Part shown: positions 42,935 to 53,783 of the stretch, piece after piece
Layout: each line of letters opens with the position of its first letter
Position numbering within the stretch: the stretch's first letter is position 1
Assembly: GCA_036250225.1 (NCBI GenBank)
Contig: JAPZLL010000004.1
Coordinates: 806,001 to 870,000, forward strand
Length of the DNA: 64,000 nucleotides
DNA from: Cercophora sp. LCS_1
Taxonomy: Eukaryota > Ascomycota > Sordariomycetes > Sordariales > Lasiosphaeriaceae
Direction: 5' to 3'
Program-made: the position numbers and the translations under genes
The notes under the pieces: generated by a model
What the model was told of the DNA's origin: nothing
Databases searched by the model: none
What the model saw: only the letters and a program-made list of their open reading frames with translations

Positions 42935-44724
42935 CTAGATGTGGAGAGCATCCACGTTGGCGTTGATCCAGTTGTACTGCTTGCTCCGGAAATCGTCATC
43001 CAAAAGACCGGCCCGGTTATCAAAGAACTGGATGAGCTTCTTGGCCTTGGACCACTGCGGCCAGTCGATCGAGACCTTGCTGCCGATGGCGTTGGTGCCG
43101 CCCTTGGAGTCATTGGGGTCAAGATTGTACACAAAGTTGGCGTAGAAGCTCTGGATGCTCTTGCTGGCATAGTTGGGGAGAATGCCGTAAAAGACCTGGA
43201 GCAGATCGCTACCGTGGAAAGTGCCCAGGATGGGAGTTCCATAGTTATACGAGGCCAGATATGACCACGAGGGCACGTTGGGGTTGGCCTTGAGAGCGTC
43301 GGTGAGGAAGACACGGCGGGTCAGCGTGAAGACAAGGTCACCGAGAATAGCAGCAAGGCGCTTGAAGCCGGGGTAGACCTCGTTGAGGATGCCAGTGCGG
43401 AAAGGAGAGCCGGCGAGAATGCTGTCGTCGTACGCATCGACAAGGCCCCGCATCTGAGTAGCCGTGGCGCCGTGGAAGAAGATGTCATTGAGATACGACG
43501 TCAGCTTGGCAGAGTTGGTGATGTTGGACTGGAAGAGCGAGAAGAGGGTACCCTCGTCCTCCTGGTCACCAATGATCATGGGCACGGCCGCGTACTTGTT
43601 CGCCTTGACGAGACGATCCGGGCTGTCGGTCAGGATCCTGCCATCAGGACGGGGCAGGTACGAGAGCGCAACCGAGTTGTACGACAGAATGGCGGGGACC
43701 GAGTTCGAGGCCTCGAGGTACTTGGCGTACGGAAGAGCGCGGAGGCAGGCCAGCGTGTCAGCAGCTGAGGCGCAGCCGGCCCGGGCAACGACCGTGTTGT
43801 AGATGGCCTGGCCCTTGGGGCAGTCGACGGGGTCGGCAGGAACAACGCTGCCCGAGTTCATGATGGCACCGCGGAACAGCTTCTTGCCCTTGTACGTGTT
43901 GTCGCCGTCAAACAGAGCCATCTGGTTAAAGACGGAAATGGCGCCGGCACTCTCGCCCCAGATGGTGACCTTATCCGGGTCACCGCCAAAGGCAGCAATG
44001 TTGTCGGCCACCCACTCCAGACCCATGCGCTGATCAAGGAGACCAAGGTTGGCGGCGCCGCCCTGGAGAGCCTCCTTACCAGGCAGGAAACCAAAGCCAG
44101 CAACGCGGTAGTTGACAGCGACGAAGACGTACGGCTTCCCCATGGCGATGGCGTTGGTAACAATCGGGCCGCCATCGTACATGGAAGTCCAGCCAAGCTA
44201 TCCCCGGTCAGCACAATGGGCAGAGAGTCTTTGTTGTCACCACATACCTCGAAGCCACCACCAAAGATCCAGAACAGCACGGGCAACTTGTCAGTCGCCT
44301 TGGTGCCAGCGGGACGGATGACGTTGATGGTCAGGCAGTCCTCGCTGACCTTGAGGACGTCCTGGAAGAAGGGTAGGTTGGTGACAGTGTCCAGGACCTT
44401 GCTAATCAGGTCGTTCCCGGCCGTGTTGGCGAAGAACTGCGGGCATGCAGGAGGCAAGCCACCAGCATCAAAGGTGCCGATGGAGCCGGTGTGCCTGACG
44501 GGAGCCCGGAGACGAAGATCGCCAACCGGGGGAAGCGCAAACGGGATGCCGTTGAACGCCTCGGTGGCGATGCGCGTCTTGCCCACGACGGTGCCGGCCG
44601 CAAGAGTGACGACGGGGTCCGCCCGCTTCTCAACCACCTTGGAGGGCGGCTCCGGGGGTGCGGCGATGGCGCCCTGGAGGAGAGCCAGGACGCCGGCAGC
44701 GAGGACGGTGGAAATTCCCTTCAT
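42935..44724 (-). CDS. Secreted carboxylesterase/lipase (type B, Candida rugosa lipase-like)
   Basis: Alpha/beta hydrolase of 579 residues. Exons are 44248-44724 and 42935-44197. The 50-nt intron has a GTATGT donor and GATAG acceptor and splits GGGFE from LGWTSMYDG in frame. A signal peptide covers residues 1-22. Family marks are EDCLTINV, the oxyanion strand WIFGGGFE and the nucleophile elbow GESAGA (about S242). A DEGTLF acidic residue and the His of FHGSDLL complete the triad. The size and the LFSLFQSN and RRVFLTDAL stretches fit the fungal lipase-1 group. It should hydrolyse extracellular lipids or esters, possibly sterol esters; the exact substrate is unknown. A TATAATA motif about 105 nt upstream of the ATG may be its TATA box. 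Confidence 0.92.
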
Positions 44725-47700
44725 GGTTGCTAGCCCGGTGACTTGGATGATCGACGGCGGACGCTGGGCAGGAGACGAGTGGGGTGGAGATGCTTCTTCT
44801 CCCGGATTTCTGGAGGCGACGCAGACATTATTATACTCAATAATGGTCGCACCAGCCCAACGCAAAAGAACATCGCCAGGGTCGTCGACCCCAACATTCA
44901 GAACCGAGCGGGACCTGGGAGATGCTGGGCGGATCCGGTGTGGACAGGCACAATACCACGGGCGGGTATTGACCGGCATGGCCCCCCGCCTACCGGGCTA
45001 AACGTGTTTCCCCAGACCAGGGCAACATCGGCAACCCAGCTGACCGCTTGTCAACCGGGACAAATGGACAGGTACGGTAAGCGGCCGACCGCATCCCTCG
45101 GCGATGAGCTCATTTGCAGGTACTGCACCGAGCCCTTCGCCCTCGAGCGGCCTTGGGTGTCACTGTCAAAGGGCCCAACGTGGTACCCCTGCTGGAGACA
45201 CACGTCCTACCCATGGCTGATTGCCCACTTCCCCACGGGGAAGGACGGCGGGAGACGAGTTGTGATGTGAAGCTCCAAATCGACGGCTGTGAGAGCATGC
45301 GGACGTTGGCGCAATCCAGGGACCGTCGATCGTGTGTGCGGATGCATGTGAAAGACACGGGAACGCATCTGGTGCCTGACGCTAGGTATATAAGCCTCGG
45401 CAGACGATTGGCACGTAGGGCAGGCCAGCGGCCGTGCATCAGCAGGAACACGCACCGTAGCGGCGCTGGTAGTGTGATCAGCACGTCTGGTCACGGTGCG
45501 CCATGCTCCTTCGGGGTGAGGGGTTCTCGACCGGACGGCCAAAAAAACAAGATGCGTGGCTGGTCGTGCCCGGACAGGGGGGGCAGGAGCGTGTCTGAGG
45601 TAGCATCCGAGAGCGCTCGTTGGGGTTGGCGTCGTGGTGGGAAAGGGAACAAGACAAAAAAGGAGTGTCAAGATGTGCTGAAGAACCAGGTGCCGGTCCG
45701 ATGTCCCAAGCGGCAGGGACGACGAGGATGCCGCTTGCGGGGAATTGCAAGGGAACTCGTGCTAGGGCGGGTACCCCAGCTTTCACGGTTGCAATCTCGT
45801 TTGTGGGGAAGGCGCGAAATCGCGGTGCGCTTTCCTATTCGGTATGCAACAGCCGGCGCTATTTGATTCGAACCCTGGGCAAGAGCGCTCAACAACTGTT
45901 GAATTGTGCTCCTCTTGGCAGCTTAACTTTTCCCCACGCTAACACTCCCGTCTAGTAGCGGTTCGACGTCCCATGGTTTCCGGGGCAGTCGGGATTTGAC
46001 ATCATCAAGCAACGGTATCAGTCCTGAAGGGCATCAGATAATCACGGAGACGAGTGCGTCCCACAACGCACAACCTCGTGGCTGATTCTCAGTGCTGTCA
46101 CTGCATTTGACCAAGCAATGGAGCCGCATTTTCGACTCGGGACATTACAGTGGGAGTAGGTGTCCACGTGGAGGGGGTCAGACCCTGCACCGCATCACGA
46201 ACACGAGTTGGAGAAACTGGAGCCCGACACGGAGCAGCTGCATGCGGTACCATAGGACATGGCTGTCAGGCTCAAGGTCACCTACCATATCCAACGGTCT
46301 TGTCTTGAATATCTTCCGCGTACCACGTTATCCGCCCACATACCGGCTAGACGCGCAACCCGAGTCAACCGCGGCTCACCAAGTTACCGGGGAATATCCC
46401 GCTTAGGGGTTACAGCAGGACTGTCCTACCTGGCGCAGAAACGTGGCCAGTTTTCAGAGACAACACAGGTGTTACCTGTATCTATCGGAGATTCCGTGTG
46501 AACAACGTCGTCCTCGAGGTCTTGAGCGAGCACGCTGCTACTCTACAGATCCGTACTTGTGAGGGGCTGTGGCCCAGGCTCAAGCCGCTTCTCAATGGTA
46601 GCTGATGGCGTCCCCAGCCATCTGTTTGAGCTCCCCCGCACGACTATCCTGTCAAAGGGGTGCCATCTAGATCTGCAGCTCTCAGGATAACCATGGATGG
46701 CTCCAGACTAATGCAAGGGCAACGTCCAACCGCTCTACCCCGCGTTCACCCTCCTCCGGGGAAACAAGCAAGAAGCTAAATCCATCACACCAACGCTAGA
46801 TCGGTCCACGGCTTTTCTGCCGTGATTGGCTGACTTTGACTTCACATGTCTGAGGGAAGAAAGCGGACAGATGGATGGCTGGATGTCCCGAGGTGACGAC
46901 CATCAACACATGTCTTGTGCTCTCAGGTTGGAGGGTCAAGGATTCAAACCGGCATCCACATTTCCTGCACGTCAAACTAGGAGGGCCACCAACGACGCCA
47001 TTCCAAGCTGTTGTCTCGCAAGCCTTTCTGCAGACGGGTAGGCTGAAAGAGAGGCGTATTCGTGATGTTGGACGGCGGCACCTCCTGAGCTAACCTTGGT
47101 GATCAACGTCTCCGATACGGTCGGCAGTTGGTCTATCATACTAGCTCTAAAGGTCATCGGTGCCTGGCGATCGTAATCCTGTCGATCACGATACGAAGCT
47201 GGGCATAAACTCAATTCAAAAAAGGTTGTCAGGCTGAATCTAGTAAAGTTGAGGAGACCGAAACCGAGCCTGCGGAGCACAACCTTCATGTGATACATGT
47301 CTTTCGGCCCATCACGACCGAGCTGAAGACTTTCAAAGATTCAACTAAGCATCGCCACATGTGAAGATACGCCAAAGAAGGTTGGAAGCTAAGGGGGAAC
47401 GAATACATCGTGGTTTCGACAGCACGTGAAAGGATGGATCAGTTTTCTCTCTTTGTCCACATCCAGACTCTTCTGGGTTCCAACTCTTCTCAACGGAAGT
47501 CAACGCCACCCATCGAGAAGAGCCATGATGATCACGCAACCGCCAAAAAGCCCGCCCATCCATCACCGCCTCGGATCTCAGGCTCCCTCACCAAGAGGAT
47601 AGATACTCACGGCTCAACTCCAATCCAAATCAATCAAAGATTTCCCATCTCCCATCGTCCAATTTTCCATTCCACAACCGGATTATCCCTATTCCCATCC

Positions 47701-47728
47701 TCTTCCACGTCTCACGACCCAAAGCCCC
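44725..47728. other. Intergenic region, 3.0 kb
   Basis: The longest gene-free stretch apart from 2-6 kb. Frames such as 45114-45866 (plus, 250 codons) are Arg/Gly-rich and overlap frames on the other strand, with nothing I recognise. A consensus GTATATAAG lies at about 45386 on the plus strand with no coding region behind it. The start near 44725 is the lipase promoter. Confidence 0.45.
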
Positions 47729-48412
47729 CTAAACCTTCACGAAATCCCACCTCGTATCCCCATGCGCCCTCCTCTCCAACCTCTCCCCATCCCCAGCAAC
47801 AACCACCATCCACAACTCAAACCAATGCCCCGTCAACAACTGGAATCCCCCATCCGGATGCGCCCTTGGTGTGAACGCCTCCCATCCATTAAAAGAACTC
47901 GCCTGGGCAATCACACCATGCTCTCCATCACTCCCCATGTACCGTCTCCACGAGCTGTTATAAAACCCATTATAAGCGCCCATCCCTGACACGCACAGCC
48001 ACCTGTTATCCCCGTTGGCCCCGTTGGCGCCATGATAAGGAAGGAGCTTCAGGCCGTTATTTGTCAGCGTGATGGCGAGGGTTGTGTTGTGGAGGAGAAT
48101 GACGTAGGTGTTATCGGGCCAGGGGATTGTGCTGTTGTTGATAGAGGAGCTGCTGAGATGATAGTGAGCGATGAGGCTGAGTAGCTGCACCAGGAGGGTG
48201 GCGAGGAGGGTGGCGAGGAGGGTGGCTGACCTGTTTGGGGGCGGCGGCTGGCGCTCTGGGGTGTGGGCTTTGTTTGGTTCGTCGTCATGGCGCGTGCAAT
48301 GGCAGCAGTGCTGGCGGAGGGTCGGGGTCGGGGATGGGCTGCGGGAGGAGATGATGGTGCTGGGTGGGGTGTATTTGGGGCTTGAGCATTCAGAGTCTTG
48401 GTAGACGTCCAT
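47729..48412 (-). CDS. Single-pass membrane protein with beta-trefoil-like C-terminal domain
   Basis: Single exon, 227 residues. A short N-terminal part rich in Ser, Pro and Cys (HCCHC) precedes one hydrophobic segment containing ATLL three times. An outer or lumenal domain of about 130 residues follows, rich in Trp, Gly and Asn. Its pattern (LCVSGMGAYNGFYNSSWRRY, EAFTPRAHPDGGFQLLTG) is reminiscent of fascin or other beta-trefoil folds. N-glycosylation sequons (NNST, NTT, NSS) support exposure outside the cytosol. I believe similar fungal proteins exist but their role is not known to me. The start MDVYQDSEC is the only ATG before the TM segment. Confidence 0.6.
   Translation of the reverse strand: MDVYQDSECSSPKYTPPSTIISSRSPSPTPTLRQHCCHCTRHDDEPNKAHTPERQPPPPNRSATLLATLLATLLVQLLSLIAHYHLSSSSINNSTIPWPDNTYVILLHNTTLAITLTNNGLKLLPYHGANGANGDNRWLCVSGMGAYNGFYNSSWRRYMGSDGEHGVIAQASSFNGWEAFTPRAHPDGGFQLLTGHWFELWMVVVAGDGERLERRAHGDTRWDFVKV
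48191..48226. repeat. 12-bp tandem repeat, three units
   Basis: GAGGAGGGTGGC in three copies (the first begins CAG). It codes three ATLL units in the membrane segment of the surrounding gene. Confidence 0.9.
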
Positions 48413-50037
48413 GTTGCTTCCTCGGGAAAAGGGTTAATATGGATCTTGTTTTCGCCTGTTTTGTGGTTGAGGTTACTACGAGAAAGAATGGGCGGGAGGT
48501 ATAGCACGTACAAAAAGGTTGAGAGGGGGGCAAAGAGAATTGCTCGAGTTTTTGGTTGTTGGCCTGCGATGAGGCCTACGTGATCGAGGGGCTTCCGCCT
48601 ATCACAACGGCCATACTTATCATGATGGCCGCGGGCCACTTGGACTGCGAGTGCCCGTGGATCTGGACAGCGAATCAAATTGGGCGCGTGTCATTTGCGC
48701 CGCGGATTTCGCATTGGATCTTGTTTCCCACTGTTCCTCCATTCGCCCAGGCTTGATGTCAAGTTACCCTGAGCTATGTCTTTGCCAAGCATTGTCTCTT
48801 CAACCATGGGAGCAACTGTGATAAATCAGAAAAAAGCGAGGCAATGGCCTTTGACAGAGCAAGATTAAATCTTTCAAGAAGACAACGGCGTGAAAATGAC
48901 CGATGTATTCCTTGCTTATCAAATGGTATGCAACCTGGATGATTCATGGTCAAGCAAGAGTGTAAAGAACAGGAAGAATAAATGCCATTGGAGCCATACC
49001 GAGAGAAACTGGGATGGAAACAAGTTACTGGGGATGGAAATTGAGGGGGTGGTAAAGGAGTGGACGGGAGCCACCATCTTCGGTCATACTGACATGGACA
49101 GAACGCCATTTGCCCAGTGTACCAGGGGCTTGATGCTTAATCTGGGATTACAAATGGGGAGATAAAAATCCCTGATGTTTGAGCCCATCTACGTAGCCAT
49201 CAACGCCAGAGCATACGCAACACAACCGTTGGCTCAATAGAAGCATCCTCCACATCAACCAGCCACATCGACTTTCTTCTTCCGGACTTGATTCCGAGGG
49301 AGACGTCAGTGAGGGGAAAGTGGCGGGAGCGGGGTTGACAATCCATGTCTCCCGAAGAAAAAAAAGCAAACATCGGCGTTCGCAAACTGACAAATAACAG
49401 GGGGATCAACCGATGACCATCAAGGTTCGCCGGGAGATCCGATCGAATCTCGGGAAGGGCCGCATTTTGAGATCAGATCGATCTTGATATCATTCATGTT
49501 CTTGGCAGGGGTCTTCAGTGAACCCAACACTGCAGTTGTCATCATTTACATATACTCAACAAAACCCAACATGAATACCCTCATAAAAGTTTGCGCAACT
49601 CGCAAACAGTTGCCAACATTATCAGCCCTACTCAGATGGGAGTTGATCAGAGCCCATCGAAAGAGTAACGGTTCAGATTGGGGGTGTAATACTCCAATTC
49701 ATACCAGCAAAAACCAAGGATGAATACACAACCCGCTCAATGCCCGCCTTGTTTGCCTGACCTGGCCTGGCCAAATGAACCCCCCCGTTCAATGCAGAGT
49801 CTACTAATCCGCCGTTGTCTTGTACTAACCATACCGACCCCAACGCCAAACCGCAAATGCGTGAGCATGCCCTCTTCGTGTCCCTTGTAAAATACCAGAA
49901 AAACACAACCTCGGAGCAAAAAGGCCGGGTATATATATGCACCATCAATCGTTAACTCGTGGCCCATGCAGTGGCAACGCTCAATGTCACAGACTGGTAG
50001 TGAGCAGTCGGAACTCAATTTCATGGTCATTTCGAAA
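48413..50037. other. Intergenic region, 1.6 kb
   Basis: No gene supported. AT-richer than the flanks in places. The left end is the promoter of the membrane protein and the right end the 3' UTR of the next gene. Confidence 0.45.
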
Positions 50038-51456
50038 TCAACAAACTTCCAAAGATGAATTGATCGGTCTTGCTGTCCGCCTCCTCTTAGCAGACGGGCT
50101 GAGTACCGGTCGGTCGTCCGAGCTGCTCGGGGGCTCTTCCTCGAAGCTGCTGTTGAGGACTTCCGACAAGGCAGGGCGGCTGGAGCGTGGCCTTTTGAGG
50201 GTTGGTGGCGCATATGCTGGCATCGAACACCTGCTCTGGTCCAGGAGCTGGTCCCACAGGGAGATGTAATCGGGGTCGCCAAAGCCGGGTTCACCAGCAA
50301 TGTCGCGACCGAGTGCCTTGGCAAGGCGCTCCTTCAACCCGAGAACTGGCCAGAAGTTGACCGGGGTCTGCGTGATGTGGAGCTCATCGGCGCTCGGGGC
50401 GTCGGCGAAAGCTTTGTCGGGATGCAGGAATCGGTTGAGATAGCCGGCCGATACGACGGCGGTGTAGACGATGAAGTTGGGGCTAGTGCCCTCGCGCTTG
50501 TCGTATTCGTCGTGCGTGATGAGCTGAATCTTGATGTCGTGAAACTCAGGCAAGCACATGCGTACGGTCCGATCAGTCTTGGATTCGCCCGAAGATTGGG
50601 ACGACCTTGGTGACCCAGTCTTGTTCCCATAGAAGTGCGACTGTGCCATGGCAATGAGGATGCTGACAATGTAGGGGTCCTGGTTGGCATCCGCGGGAAC
50701 AAGCATCTTCGAACGAAGCTGCTGTAGTCGGTTGACTGGCTCATTGATGCCTCCGTCCGGGTGGGGCACAGGCCTGTACATGTGCTTGCGGACAAGTGCC
50801 AGCGAGGCCTTGTTGACGTATCCGAGCATTGGTCGGTTGGGCGCGTAGTCGATAATCGGGTCGGGGCTGCTTGGAGACGGGTCGCCACACGAGAATGACG
50901 TTGCAGGAAGGGTAGGTGCTGAGTCGAAAGACATGTCGTTGCTGTTGGGGGTCTTCCACATGCAGTGAACGCGTACGGCCCTTTTGAAGATGCGAGTGCC
51001 AAAGTACAGGTTGAGATCCACGTTAGACCTTGCGCGCGAAAGCTTGCTAGGAAAGAGAGTTCCCATGACGTGCTTCATTGCACGCGTCTTGTTGGCAAGG
51101 CGTTGCGGGGTCTTGTCGGGTCTGACGAGGATGTGAAGCTCGGAGGTGAGCCCGCGGGCCATCCGGGAAGGCTCCAACCATCTGCCAGGGACTGGTTCAG
51201 GAACAGGCTTATCGATGACGGGCATTTCTTTGAAGTACGCGCCGAGAGCCTCCGTGTGAAGGTCGGTCCAGAGCATCGGGAGGACGTAGAGTGACGCGCC
51301 TGCATGGTCGTGCATGATGTCGTACAGAGACCGGACCTCAGGTCGCGTAACCCGGACAGTGCGGGTTCTGGACACTGCCTTGGGGCGCGAACTATTGACA
51401 TCGGCTTGCGGTTCCGCGAGCCCCTGCGGACTTTGGTCGTCGTTGGGTGGTGACAT
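50038..51456 (-). CDS. Conserved fungal protein of unknown function
   Basis: 472 residues from ATG 51456. No signal peptide or TM segment is seen. The central part is mixed alpha/beta, with SLYDIMHDHAGASLYVLPML, RRPMLGYV-like segments and ALVRKHMYRPVPHPDGG. The C-terminal part contains the block TPVNFWPVLGLKERLAKALG. The end is Ser-rich with a basic SAKRRRTARP that could be a nuclear signal. I believe it belongs to a fungal-specific family with this NFWPVLGL block, but no function can be given. The frame remains open upstream of the ATG. A 14-nt exon at 51644-51657 (MLTI plus two bases), spliced with GTAAGT and CTCCAG to 51508, would add 22 residues and gives an in-frame 494-residue protein. 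Confidence 0.7.
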   Translation of the reverse strand: MSPPNDDQSPQGLAEPQADVNSSRPKAVSRTRTVRVTRPEVRSLYDIMHDHAGASLYVLPMLWTDLHTEALGAYFKEMPVIDKPVPEPVPGRWLEPSRMARGLTSELHILVRPDKTPQRLANKTRAMKHVMGTLFPSKLSRARSNVDLNLYFGTRIFKRAVRVHCMWKTPNSNDMSFDSAPTLPATSFSCGDPSPSSPDPIIDYAPNRPMLGYVNKASLALVRKHMYRPVPHPDGGINEPVNRLQQLRSKMLVPADANQDPYIVSILIAMAQSHFYGNKTGSPRSSQSSGESKTDRTVRMCLPEFHDIKIQLITHDEYDKREGTSPNFIVYTAVVSAGYLNRFLHPDKAFADAPSADELHITQTPVNFWPVLGLKERLAKALGRDIAGEPGFGDPDYISLWDQLLDQSRCSMPAYAPPTLKRPRSSRPALSEVLNSSFEEEPPSSSDDRPVLSPSAKRRRTARPINSSLEVC

Positions 51457-51657
51457 GCTAATGAATGTTGTGAGCAGCTGGCCGAAGAAGTTGCTGCCGA
51501 GGAAAGAGCTGGAGTCGCGTTAGCGCCGGAAATGCGACACCAATGGTTGATTGAAAGGAAAGGAAGTTGAATTGGAACCTTTATGGCCAGTTGTTTCAGG
51601 CAACAAGGTAGGTTCAGGGATTTGAGTTTCGCAACCAACTTACTCAATCGTGAGCAT

Positions 51658-52702
51658 CGAACGGCGCGTGATGCTGTTCTGCCAGCTGGGGTGGTGTGGA
51701 CTCGCCCCGCAAAACAACGGAGACGCGAAAACGGCCTGGACGAACCCTAAGCCTGTGTGGAATGCGCGCTGACTAGACTCGGTCAATTTTTGACGCGTCA
51801 AAGTCAAAAATGTTGTCGCGATCAGGAATTATCTCCAAAGCGACAAAAATCGCAAAAATCGCAGCCAAGTTGTGGGCGAAAGGGCGAAAGGGATCTTGCA
51901 GGTCGCAGGGAGAGGGCTGGGCAGAGATGCGTGGGTTTAAGAAACGCGACTGTTGGGGGGCGACAGCACCCCTCTCTGCTGCGCCCCACTTTTACTGGGT
52001 GCGTGGCAATCAAATCGCCCACAATCTGTCTTTTCCCGCCGGTTGCAGGACGCGCTAACACACGATATCACGGGATCTTTTGTGCCCAACACACCCGAGC
52101 AGGCATCAGCATTGTCGCACGGGCCACACACGGGAGCCACACAAGCGATTTCCAAACGTCCCTTGCGTTTTGTCCGACGAGAAGCTCTCGGCTTCGTGTT
52201 TTGTGGTGGTTTGCTCTCCGCTAGGCCCCGCAGCTCCCCAGCAGAATTACACATTCATCACACACTCAGTGGTGGCCCAAAGTTCCATCCCCAGTGTTTT
52301 GCGGCGTGAATGCTTCGAGGTGGTCTCATCCTTGTGCGCACCCCCGATCGAGATTGGGGCTCGTCGGTTGCTTGGCGCCGGCGTCATCAGACCCCGATCC
52401 TCAATGGGGATTAGCCCGATCTCAACCAATCAAGCCAGCCGAGTGTGGCTGCCTGCACGTCAGTCACAGTTTCCGCCTCAGGCACAAAGAACCTCGGCTG
52501 TGCAGCAGGCTCCAGCCACACCCAAGTCCCAACCCAAACGATTCGACGTCAGGAGCGCAGGGGCTGGGCCAGTCAGCGAGACCCCGCAAGGCTGAGAGGA
52601 GTGCGACACCCGAGCTCACCACACAGACATCCCACCTCCGGATCCCACTTCAAGCCAACTAGCTGCCTGCGTCGCTCTCGCAGAAGAGCCGCGCCGCCCA
52701 CG
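51658..52702. other. Divergent promoter region, 1.0 kb
   Basis: Lies between the unknown-function gene and ARPC3, which face away from each other. Overlapping frames (for example 52080-52595 plus) show no domain. No RNA gene was found. Confidence 0.45.
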
Positions 52703-53430
52703 ATGCCGGTAAGCCCCCAATATCGACGACGAAGGAGTCATGCTCGCCAACGGGAGATGCCAGTCAAGCTAACCCCTCCTTGCTCGATCCCTCCAGGCCT
52801 ACAACTCCGTCTTCAACGCGGAAGCCGACCAGCGCCTCGTTGGCAACTTCCCCCTCCTCCCCCTGCGTACAAAGACCCGCGGGCCGGCCTACACGCTTCC
52901 TCCGCCCGACCCGCCGCTTCCCGCCGGCGAGTCGCCCGAGCCCGACAGCGAGTCCTACGACATCCTCGACGAGGTGCTCTCTCTGTTCCGCGCAAACACC
53001 TTCTTCCGCAACTTTGAGATCCAGGGCAATGCCGACCGGTTGCTGATCTACGGCATCTGGTTTGTGTCGGACTGTCTGAGCAAGATCAAGCCCAATGCCA
53101 ACGTGCGCGATGCGACCAAGGATGTGCAGAACCTGGCGTTGGACACCAACTTTGCCCTGCCGGGAGACCCGGCTTGGCCTTTGAACCAAGTAGGATTGAT
53201 CCGGTAACTTGATGGGGGAATGGTCCAGAGCTAATGATGGCCGCGAACAGATGTACGAGCCGCCGCGCGATAGGCAGGACGCCGAACTTTTGCGCCAATA
53301 CATGGCACAAGTGCGGCAGGAGCTGGCGGCAAGGTTACTGGCGAGAGTGTACGAAGAGGGCGGTGATGGGAAGCCCAGTAAGTGGTGGTTGAGCTTCACC
53401 AAGAGAAAGTTCATGGGCAAGGGACTATAA
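52703..53430 (+). CDS. arc18: Arp2/3 complex subunit 3 (ARPC3, p21)
   Basis: 192 residues from exons 52703-52708 (six nt, only Met-Pro), 52797-53189 and 53251-53430. Introns of 88 and 61 nt keep frame; the first has a GCTAAC branch site. The protein matches ARPC3 throughout. It begins MPAYNSVF, then VGNFPLLPLRTKTRGPAY, the core LFRANTFFRNFEIQGNADRL, and finally YEPPRDRQDAELLRQYMAQV and KWWLSFTKRKFMG. It is a structural subunit of the seven-protein Arp2/3 complex that nucleates branched actin at cortical patches and supports endocytosis. The tiny first exon explains why no long frame begins at the true start. The gene is convergent with TRM6. Confidence 0.95.
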
Positions 53431-53633
53431 GCGAGGGTGATGATCTTGGACGTTTAAATTAGGCCACGGAAAAGTTAGAGCGCCGGCGATACCATGCGTT
53501 GAACCTTCCGCACTGCGGTATGCGAGAAATCACTCGGTATCTTTACAGTGGTATCTATTGGCCATCCGGGTATGTTCGGCGTGATATATCCCACACGCCT
53601 GATGCCAAATAACTGTGCAAATCTACGTATACA

Positions 53634-53783
53634 CTACGAGGCAGGCGCCGCAACACTTTCTGCATCTTTCATGGAACCGCCATCGGTTTTCCTCCGCTTG
53701 AACCTCCCCTATGAGGCAGGTGTCGCGACACTTTCTGCATCATCCGTGGAACCGCCGTCGGTCTTCCTCCGCTTAAACCTCCC
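53634..53783. repeat. 75-bp tandem duplication covering the end of TRM6
   Basis: Two adjacent 75-bp units, 53634-53708 and 53709-53783. The right unit is the last 25 codons of TRM6 with its stop. The left unit is a copy lying in the 3' UTR, itself ending in a stop. They differ by roughly ten substitutions, mostly transitions. Confidence 0.9.

Noticed and set aside
45114..45866. 250-codon plus-strand frame in the 3-kb intergenic region
   Set aside because: Arg/Gly-rich, no recognisable motif, overlapping minus frames of similar length; the nearby TATATAAG alone is not enough.
45855..45925. GATTCGAACCCTGGG resembling a minus-strand tRNA B box
   Set aside because: No D arm and no acceptor pairing.
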